Part shown: positions 38,263-43,346 of the stretch, one piece after another | How the letters are laid out: every line of letters starts with the position of its first letter | How positions within the stretch are numbered: position 1 is the first letter of the stretch | Source: Candidatus Symbiothrix sp. | GTDB taxonomy: Bacteria; Bacteroidota; Bacteroidia; Bacteroidales; Azobacteroidaceae | NCBI GenBank assembly: GCA_031261285.1 | Contig: JAISKM010000167.1 | Span: 1 to 43,346, forward strand | Length of the DNA: 43,346 nucleotides | Direction: 5' to 3' | Program-made: the position numbers and the translations under genes | The notes under the pieces: model-generated | Told to the model about the DNA's origin: nothing | Database searches by the model: none | Seen by the model: the letters and a program-made list of their open reading frames with translations, nothing else

Positions 38263-39027
38263 TTATTTCTTTTTCTTAGGCAACGCTTTCTTGAGATAGT
38301 TTTCCAACGCTGCCGTCATGGATGGTGCGTCGGGCGTAGGAGCTTCGATGTCTAAGCGTAAACCGGCATCTTTCGCTGCTTTGGCTGTGGTCGGTCCAAA
38401 CGTCCCAATCGCAACGTCACCTTGCTGAAATTTCGGAAAATTTTTCATCAAAGAATTAATTCCCGAAGGCGAAAAAAAGATCAACGCATCGTAATCAAAC
38501 GATTCGCCGGGCGCAAAATCATTGCTCACCGTGCGATACATCACGGCTTCTTTGTGCTTGATTTTTTTTGCATCCATCACCAGCAGCAGGTCGTTTTTAT
38601 GCACGTCAGACACTACCACGAGGTAATTTTCCTTGTTGTGCTTGCTAATGAGTGTCGCTAAATCTTCCATTTTACCGGTAGCAGCGAAAAATATTTTTCG
38701 CTTGCGATACACAATGTATTTTTGCAGATACACCGCAATCGCCTCTGTCACACAGAAATATTTCATCGTGTCCGGAATGTAAACACGTGTTTCACCAACC
38801 AAACGAAAAAAGTGGTCGACACCTGTTTTAGCAGTAAAAACCACCGCCGAAAAATCTAATATATTAATTCTTTGAGTGCGAAAATCTTTCAACTCCACCG
38901 GATCTATTTTGATAAACGGACGAAACACAACTTCTACAGCATATTTTTCCGCGATATCGTAATACGGCGACTTATCACCGGCCGGCTTAGGCTGTGAAAT
39001 AAGAATTTTCTTTACATTTAAACCCAT
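38263..39027 (-). CDS. hemD: Uroporphyrinogen-III synthase
   Basis: A 254-residue HemD that closes hydroxymethylbilane to uroporphyrinogen III in haem and siroheme synthesis. Two Rossmann-like lobes: VKKILISQPKPAGDKSPYYDIA with FSAVVFTAKTGVDHFF, and YDALIFFSPSGINSLMKNFP with VAIGTFGPTTAKAAKDAGLR, which form the substrate cleft. The tail is lysine-rich. It overlaps the end of the DUF4271 gene by 10 nt, showing coupling. HemD is poorly conserved, but gene order supports the call. Confidence 0.88.
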   Translation of the reverse strand: MGLNVKKILISQPKPAGDKSPYYDIAEKYAVEVVFRPFIKIDPVELKDFRTQRINILDFSAVVFTAKTGVDHFFRLVGETRVYIPDTMKYFCVTEAIAVYLQKYIVYRKRKIFFAATGKMEDLATLISKHNKENYLVVVSDVHKNDLLLVMDAKKIKHKEAVMYRTVSNDFAPGESFDYDALIFFSPSGINSLMKNFPKFQQGDVAIGTFGPTTAKAAKDAGLRLDIEAPTPDAPSMTAALENYLKKALPKKKK

Positions 39028-39716
39028 AAAGTACTATTTTGTAACAAATAAATTAATGCTCTATATCCTAAATACAGAGGCACTGCTTCGAGGGTGCAAA
39101 GGTACAAAATAAAATAAAGCAAAAGGTTATTTTTCTGAAAAAATATTGTATAAACTTTGTAACAGATCAATATTTCGACCAATGAGAGGAATATAAAATT
39201 GAAATAAAACCCAAAATAGTACGATGCTTTAACGTAAAACATCAGCACTGTCGGAATAAATAATACCAGTCCGCTCAAAGCTACAATAGAAAGCATGTTT
39301 TGGCTGAATAAATCCACTTGGTCTTTTTCAAAAAAAACCGTGCCGATCATGTAATTGAAGGCAAATTTGACCAACAAAAACACAATAATCACCGCCGAAC
39401 TGACTCCAATCAGCCAAAACAGTTCCGACACCGACTCCAAAGGCACATTGGCATGGTAAGACACGATGCAGAAAATAAAAATGGACAGCAAGACAATCGT
39501 CTGAGACGTCAATAAAAGTTTGCTAATAAATTCGTGTTGAATGTTTTCAAAGAAAATACTTTGCCGGTTACGTTCACGAAAAAGCCCCTCCATCATGGCA
39601 GCAAACAGCCTGCGCCCGCTTCCCAACACCTGCATACTGATAAAAAAGCAGAGTAGAAAAAGGACGAATCCCCAGTTTTGAGCCACCGGCCATTCCGAAA
39701 GTAGTTGTTCCTGCAT
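39018..39716 (-). CDS. DUF4271 membrane protein
   Basis: A 232-residue polytopic membrane protein with about six hydrophobic segments, matching the Bacteroidota family DUF4271 that regularly precedes hemD. Function unknown. The frame reaches 39755, but a -7 promoter box (39733-39726) lies in that stretch, so the Met at 39716 (MQEQLLSEWPVAQNWGFVLF) is chosen. The hemD start overlaps the end by 10 nt. Confidence 0.8.
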   Translation of the reverse strand: MQEQLLSEWPVAQNWGFVLFLLCFFISMQVLGSGRRLFAAMMEGLFRERNRQSIFFENIQHEFISKLLLTSQTIVLLSIFIFCIVSYHANVPLESVSELFWLIGVSSAVIIVFLLVKFAFNYMIGTVFFEKDQVDLFSQNMLSIVALSGLVLFIPTVLMFYVKASYYFGFYFNFIFLSLVEILICYKVYTIFFQKNNLLLYFILYLCTLEAVPLYLGYRALIYLLQNSTLWV

Positions 39717-39725
39717 AATTTTCCG

Positions 39726-39755
39726 CAAAGGTACAAAATAATTGTTAATGGTCAA
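39726..39755 (-). promoter_or_regulatory. Promoter of DUF4271-hemD-rnpA-yidD
   Basis: Minus-strand TTGA (39755-39752), 18 bp, TACCTTTG (39733-39726). The -33 part is in the 34-bp repeat. Confidence 0.7.
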
Positions 39756-39773
39756 TGGTTAATGGTTAATTAT
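39740..39773 (-). repeat. 34-bp promoter-linked repeat, copy 3
   Basis: The exact reverse complement of 22941-22974 and 41207-41240, ending 6 bp before the -7 box on the minus strand. Confidence 0.9.
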
Positions 39774-39777
39774 TTAG

Positions 39778-41154
39778 TTATTCTTCGGTGATCGTGAAGC
39801 CGGCTTGTGCCAAATCTTGCCAATAATTGGGGTATGATTTTGTGACCACATGGGGGTCGGCAATGCGAATATTTTGATTGACCAGGCACGCCGGTGCAAA
39901 TGCCATCGCCATGCGGTGGTCTTCATACGTGGCAATGACAGGATGTGTTTCGGGTTCACAGCGTTCGCCCGACCAATGCATCGCATTGTCTTTGGCACTC
40001 ACGTCATAACCGAGTTTGCGTAACTCTGTCTGTAGAGCAGCAATGCGGTCTGTTTCTTTGATTCGCAGACTTTGTAAGCCCGTAAAATTAAACGAAATGC
40101 CCAGCAGGCAGCATGTTACAACAAATGTTTGTGCCAAATCGGGTTCATTCACGAAATCGTGTTGTAGGGGCGTGGGCGCATCCGTAGGGTTTGTCATTGC
40201 GGGACGGCGAAGCCGTGCCTGTCCTGAACTTGATTCAGGAACCCGCAATCCCCTGATAATTGTAGTCTGATTGTCGGGGGATTGCGGGTCGGAGCCCGCA
40301 ACGCAATGACGGGTGGAAACGCCTACTTTTTCAAACAAATACCGCCCTTGTGCATCCCCTTGCATGCTTTTTTCTTCCAGCCCTAACAATGCAATTTGCG
40401 CATTGCCTTGTGCTAAAGCCGCAATTTCGTACCAATAGGAGGCTGCCGACCAGTCGCTTTCGACCGTGAACGGCACCGGTTTGTATGGTTGAGGCTGTAT
40501 TTTTACGGTTTGACCGTTCCAATCGACAGCTACGCCGAATTGTTGCATCAGGCGCGTCGTCAGTTGCAAATATGGCATCGAAATGAGGTCGCCGGTCAAA
40601 CGAAGTTCCAAACCTTGCTCCAGATGTGGCGCAATCATCATCAAGGCAGAAATATATTGCGAGCTCACGCCGCCGTTCATCGTGATTTGCCCGCCTTTCA
40701 GCGTTTTGCCGGTGATGCGCAAAGGAGGAAATCCGTCTTTTTCGAGGTAGTCGATTTCAGCCCCCAATGAACGCAAAGCCTCCACCAATAGTTTAATCGG
40801 ACGATTTTTCATGCGTTCCGTGCCGGTAATCGTCCAATTACCCGGACGTTGCGCCAAATAAGCCGTCAAAAAGCGCATAGACGTACCCGCCGCACCAATG
40901 TCAAAATCGGCACCGGAAGACAGCAAAGCCTTTTGCAACACCTGTGTATCGTCGCTATCCGACAAATTGTGAATAGCACCGGTGATAACCGGTAACCGGT
41001 AACCAGGCACTGGTAACCGGTAACTGCTCACTGGTAACTGATAACTGCTCCCTGATAACGCATTCAGAAGCAACACCCGGTTACTGATGCTCTTGGAAGC
41101 CGGCAAACGGATGCTTGTATGGATGGATTGTGGTGCTTGTATGTTGTAAATCAT
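39778..41154 (-). CDS. aroA: EPSP synthase (3-phosphoshikimate 1-carboxyvinyltransferase) with two inserts
   Basis: A 458-residue AroA that joins phosphoenolpyruvate to shikimate-3-phosphate. Motifs present: RLPASKSISNRVLLLNALSG (phosphate/substrate loop), LSDSDDTQVL, GAAGTSMRFLTAYLA, NGGVSSQYISALMMIAP and, later, HDFVNEPDLAQTFVV with LRIKETDRIAALQTEL. Insert 1 (about 37-56, YQLPVSSYRLPVPGYRLPV) comes from the ggtaactg repeat at 40983-41060. Insert 2 (about 280-323, including HCVAGSDPQSP and RGLRVPESSSG) comes from palindromic repeats at 40192-40310. Family AroA is about 405-430 residues. The Met at 41154 is chosen because a -7 box lies 4 nt upstream. Both inserts fall in loops, so activity may survive. 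Confidence 0.9.
   Translation of the reverse strand: MIYNIQAPQSIHTSIRLPASKSISNRVLLLNALSGSSYQLPVSSYRLPVPGYRLPVITGAIHNLSDSDDTQVLQKALLSSGADFDIGAAGTSMRFLTAYLAQRPGNWTITGTERMKNRPIKLLVEALRSLGAEIDYLEKDGFPPLRITGKTLKGGQITMNGGVSSQYISALMMIAPHLEQGLELRLTGDLISMPYLQLTTRLMQQFGVAVDWNGQTVKIQPQPYKPVPFTVESDWSAASYWYEIAALAQGNAQIALLGLEEKSMQGDAQGRYLFEKVGVSTRHCVAGSDPQSPDNQTTIIRGLRVPESSSGQARLRRPAMTNPTDAPTPLQHDFVNEPDLAQTFVVTCCLLGISFNFTGLQSLRIKETDRIAALQTELRKLGYDVSAKDNAMHWSGERCEPETHPVIATYEDHRMAMAFAPACLVNQNIRIADPHVVTKSYPNYWQDLAQAGFTITEE
40192..40310. repeat. Palindromic repeat pair inside aroA
   Basis: One element spans 40192-40252 (gtcattgcggg at one end, cccgcaatcccc at the other, with inner cggcgaagccg and tgaacttgattca hairpins). 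A second, inverted, spans 40277-40310 (ggattgcgggtcggagcccg). Together they add about 44 codons. Confidence 0.85.
40983..41060. repeat. ggtaactg repeat array inside aroA
   Basis: Six imperfect units of ggtaac(c/t)g spaced 7-14 bp. The 22-bp part at 41019-41040 recurs in the signal-peptide codons of FISUMP genes 2 and 3. Confidence 0.8.
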
Positions 41155-41158
41155 CGCA

Positions 41159-41166
41159 CAAAGATA
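41159..41166 (-). promoter_or_regulatory. -7 box of aroA, almost touching the start codon
   Basis: Minus-strand TATCTTTG, 4 nt before the ATG at 41154. No good -33 element is seen. Confidence 0.5.
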
Positions 41167-41206
41167 CAAAAAAATTCATAACTCATCACTCATAACTCAT
41201 AACTAA

Positions 41207-41240
41207 ATAATTAACCATTAACCATTGACCATTAACAATT
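41207..41240 (+). repeat. 34-bp promoter-linked repeat, copy 2
   Basis: Identical to 22941-22974. It ends 6 bp before the queF -7 box. Confidence 0.9.
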
Positions 41241-41254
41241 ATTTAGTACCTTTG
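41225..41254 (+). promoter_or_regulatory. Promoter of queF
   Basis: TTGA (41225-41228), 18 bp, TACCTTTG (41247-41254); ATG 18 bp later. Confidence 0.7.
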
Positions 41255-41271
41255 CATCAAAAGATAAAAAA

Positions 41272-41724
41272 ATGGAAAAAGAATTGACTTTGTTAGGACA
41301 TAAAACAGAATACAAACAACACTACGCACCGGAAGTGCTGGAAACGTTTGACAACAAGCATCCCAATCGCGATTATTGGGTACAGTTTAACTGCCCGGAG
41401 TTTACAAGCCTGTGTCCCATCACGGGGCAACCGGATTTTGCGACCATTCGCATCGACTACATTCCTGCTATAAAAATGGTAGAAAGCAAGAGTTTGAAAC
41501 TCTATTTATTCAGTTTTCGCAACCACGGCGCGTTTCATGAGGATTGTGTCAACATCATCCTGAACGATTTAGTCCAATTGATGCAACCCAAATACATCGA
41601 AGTAACGGGAATTTTCACCCCTCGCGGCGGCATCAGCATCTATCCTTATTGCAATTATGGGCTGCCGGGCACAGAATATGAAGAATTGGCAAAAAAACGA
41701 CTGTTTAAACACCAATCAATTTAG
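41272..41724 (+). CDS. queF: 7-cyano-7-deazaguanine reductase
   Basis: A 150-residue single-domain QueF that reduces preQ0 to preQ1 with NADPH in queuosine synthesis. The catalytic Cys48 and Asp55 are in [16 protein letters not shown]; the NADPH/substrate segment is [21 protein letters not shown]; the end has [16 protein letters not shown]. Normal length for the short family type. The 3' end overlaps the convergent miaA by 20 bp, so the two transcripts must be complementary at their ends. Confidence 0.94.
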   Translation: MEKELTLLGHKTEYKQHYAPEVLETFDNKHPNRDYWVQFNCPEFTSLCPITGQPDFATIRIDYIPAIKMVESKSLKLYLFSFRNHGAFHEDCVNIILNDLVQLMQPKYIEVTGIFTPRGGISIYPYCNYGLPGTEYEELAKKRLFKHQSI

Positions 41725-42523
41725 TTGGGTCTACCCACTGAATCGTGAACCCTCGCCGCTCCATGCCGCGAAACCATGTCATTTGGCGTTTGGCGAATTG
41801 ATGAATCGCGATTTCAAGATGGTCGTGCATCTCTTGAAACGTCAGTTTTCCGATGACGTGAAGGGTGACAAACCGGTATTCCAAGCCGTAATACATCAAA
41901 TCTTCGGGCGAAAGTCCGGATGCTAACAGCGTTTGTACTTCTTCAATCAATCCCTCTTGCAGGCGGTCGTCAAGGCGTTTACTGATTTTTTGGCGACGTA
42001 AATCACGGTCAATGTCAATGCCGAGAATCAAACTGTCCACAGATGGATAAGCCGTTTGTTCGGGCGTTTTGGGCACGTCAGGGAAATCATAGCCACGGAG
42101 CACGGATTCGATGTAAAGTCCCGACCCTCCACACAAAATCGCCTTTTTGCCTCGCGCTTTAATGTCTGCGAACACCGCATGAAAGTCGTTTTGGAAGTGG
42201 TAAACATTGTATTTTTCGCCTGCGTCACAAATATCAATCAAGTGATATGGGATTTCGCGATCGCCTACCCGGTAATCACCCAAGTCTTTGCCTGTACCAA
42301 TCGTCATGCCTCGATACACTTGTCGCGAATCGGCAGAGATGATTTCCGCATCCAGTTTGTGCGCTAATTTCACTGCAAAAGCCGTCTTTCCGGACGCTGT
42401 AGGTCCTAATACGGTGGTTAGCTCCGGACATGAAGAAGTCTGGAGAACAGGAATAATTTGGGGGGGATTCCCGCCTACGCGGGAATGACAAGCCCGGTTC
42501 ATTCGTGTTTCGCCCAACTGCAT
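41705..42523 (-). CDS. miaA: tRNA dimethylallyltransferase MiaA with repeat-coded N-terminus
   Basis: A 272-residue MiaA that adds the isopentenyl group to A37 of tRNA, the substrate for MiaB. The P-loop is [11 protein letters not shown] (Lys46), followed by [21 protein letters not shown] (outline) and the [21 protein letters not shown] block. The tail [15 protein letters not shown] is normal. About 25 residues precede the P-loop strand ([21 protein letters not shown], outline), encoded by a palindrome (42467-42486), where homologs have few. Starts at 42523 or 42502 (Met8). It begins 1 nt after the AspRS stop and shares 20 bp with queF at its 3' end. Confidence 0.9.
   Translation of the reverse strand: MQLGETRMNRACHSRVGGNPPQIIPVLQTSSCPELTTVLGPTASGKTAFAVKLAHKLDAEIISADSRQVYRGMTIGTGKDLGDYRVGDREIPYHLIDICDAGEKYNVYHFQNDFHAVFADIKARGKKAILCGGSGLYIESVLRGYDFPDVPKTPEQTAYPSVDSLILGIDIDRDLRRQKISKRLDDRLQEGLIEEVQTLLASGLSPEDLMYYGLEYRFVTLHVIGKLTFQEMHDHLEIAIHQFAKRQMTWFRGMERRGFTIQWVDPTKLIGV
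42467..42486. repeat. Palindrome inside miaA
   Basis: attcccgc/gcgggaat around ctac, preceded by a G-run. Translated as HSRVGG. Confidence 0.8.
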
Positions 42524-42524
42524 A

Positions 42525-43346
42525 TTATGGAGTCAACCTTGAAGGACCTCTATAAAGAAATGTTGCTTCTCGAACGTTATCTAAATTCAGCAATACCATC
42601 AATAATCGGGTTAAACCTAAGCCAAAACCACCATGAGGAGGCACACCGTATTTAAAGAAATTGATGTAATCTTGTAATGGTTCAAGAGAAAATCCTTTTT
42701 CCACAGCTTGTTTTGCCAAAATATCTGCACGGTGTTCTCTTTGCGCACCAGTAGTAATTTCTATGCCTTTGCAGATTAAGTCAAAACTTTTAGTAACATC
42801 CGGATTGTTTTCGGGGCGCATGTGATAAAACGCTCTTACAGAAGTAGGATATTCCGTAAGGAAAATGTAATCGTGATTAAAAGTTTTCTTTACATATTCA
42901 CTGATAAGTCGTTCACCTTGAGGGTCTAAATCGTCTTTATGACTAATAACGTGTCCTAATGTTGCTAAAATTTTTCTCGCTTCTGTCAATGTCATTCTTG
43001 GAAATGGCAAAGTAGGCACTTCTATTTCAAACCCAAATACTTCTTTAATTTTTTCGCCGTGTTTTTCTGCTACCTTTTTAACAATATGCGCAATCCATTC
43101 TTCTTCGCACTTCATTACATCTTCGTGACTGTCAATCCACGACAGTTCCATATCAACAGAAGTAAATTCCGTATCGTGTCTTTTGGTGTGCGAGGAGTTT
43201 GCACGATAAACCGGCGCAATTTCAAACACTCTGCCAAAACCTGCTGCCATTGCCATTTGTTTGTAGAATTGCGGCGACTGTGCTAAATAGGCCATCCTTC
43301 CAAAATAAGGCACTTCAAAAAGTTCCGAACCGGATTCTGTGGCTGT
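42525..43346 (-). CDS. aspS: Archaeal-type aspartyl-tRNA synthetase, partial
   Basis: The C-terminal 273 residues of a class II synthetase; the 5' end lies beyond the window. Motif 2 region: AYLAQSPQFYKQ then RVFEIAPVYRANSSHTKRHDTEFTS. Motif 3: HGGFGLGLTRLLMVLL, followed by REATFLYRGPSRLTP. The QSPQFYKQ and VDMELSW blocks fit the archaeal/eukaryal-type AspRS (often non-discriminating) better than bacterial AspRS, which carries a large GAD domain, or AsnRS. It charges tRNA-Asp and perhaps tRNA-Asn. It seems more AT-rich than its neighbours, which could indicate transfer. It is followed at once by miaA. Confidence 0.85.
   Translation of the reverse strand, partial: TATESGSELFEVPYFGRMAYLAQSPQFYKQMAMAAGFGRVFEIAPVYRANSSHTKRHDTEFTSVDMELSWIDSHEDVMKCEEEWIAHIVKKVAEKHGEKIKEVFGFEIEVPTLPFPRMTLTEARKILATLGHVISHKDDLDPQGERLISEYVKKTFNHDYIFLTEYPTSVRAFYHMRPENNPDVTKSFDLICKGIEITTGAQREHRADILAKQAVEKGFSLEPLQDYINFFKYGVPPHGGFGLGLTRLLMVLLNLDNVREATFLYRGPSRLTP

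Noticed and set aside
1..43346. tRNA or rRNA genes
   Set aside because: No cloverleaf with a GTTCRA-type T-loop and no rRNA landmarks were recognised by eye; a tRNA scan would settle this.

Overview
The window is a chromosomal segment of a Bacteroidota bacterium, most likely order Bacteroidales. Support: Bacteroidota-only families (DUF5606, DUF4271, FISUMP-domain surface proteins), a PorE-like lipoprotein and a type IX secretion cargo protease, the gene order DUF4271-hemD-rnpA-yidD, and more than a dozen promoters of the Bacteroidota type (-33 TTTG or TTG, 18-20 bp, -7 TAnnTTTG). The genus cannot be fixed from sequence alone. The density of short palindromic repeats and of decayed genes suggests a genome with much recent rearrangement, possibly host-associated (inference).

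Layout. 1-6.2 kb: repeat cluster, FISUMP surface protein 1, PorE-like lipoprotein, a DUF5606 pair and a glycine-zipper OmpA lipoprotein. 6.3-8.4 kb: DedA protein and NhaD Na+/H+ antiporter. 8.5-13.9 kb (minus): a sodium-pumping methylmalonyl-CoA decarboxylase operon (mce, mmdA, delta-like, biotin carrier, a TerC-family gene, mmdB, a 51-residue gamma-like peptide), the last step of succinate-to-propionate fermentation. 13.9-17.7 kb: FemAB-like acyltransferase, folP-cdaA, and rpsF-rpsR-rplI. 17.8-20.8 kb: a wrecked higBA module, FISUMP protein 2 and an intact ParE/RelE-type module. 20.8-30.1 kb: glgB, corA, an rRNA-methyltransferase-like gene, a lysyl-endopeptidase-like T9SS cargo, an acetyltransferase-like gene and miaB. 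30.2-32.7 kb: FISUMP protein 3 and a palindrome field holding a FISUMP 5' remnant. 32.7-35.1 kb: nqrA and an aberrant nqrB; nqrCDEF do not follow. 35.1-37.5 kb: an ECF sigma operon. 37.5-43.3 kb: yidD, rnpA, hemD, DUF4271, aroA, queF, miaA and a partial archaeal-type aspartyl-tRNA synthetase.

Shared logic. Sodium bioenergetics recur: MmdABCD exports Na+ during decarboxylation, NhaD exchanges Na+ for protons, and NqrAB are pieces of the Na+-pumping NADH dehydrogenase. Surface biology is the second theme: PorE, a T9SS cargo and three FISUMP adhesin-like proteins that carry long structured 5' leaders.

Most unusual signal. Several families of short palindromic repeats sit between genes and also in frame inside housekeeping genes (miaB, aroA, yidD, miaA, a methyltransferase, an anti-sigma-like gene, mmdD), where they add translated peptide inserts. 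A different 34-bp repeat is present in three identical copies, each 6-7 bp upstream of a -7 box, so it looks like a portable promoter half. A third repeat is shared by the signal-peptide codons of two FISUMP genes and by an insert in aroA. All calls come from reading the sequence; no database search was run.
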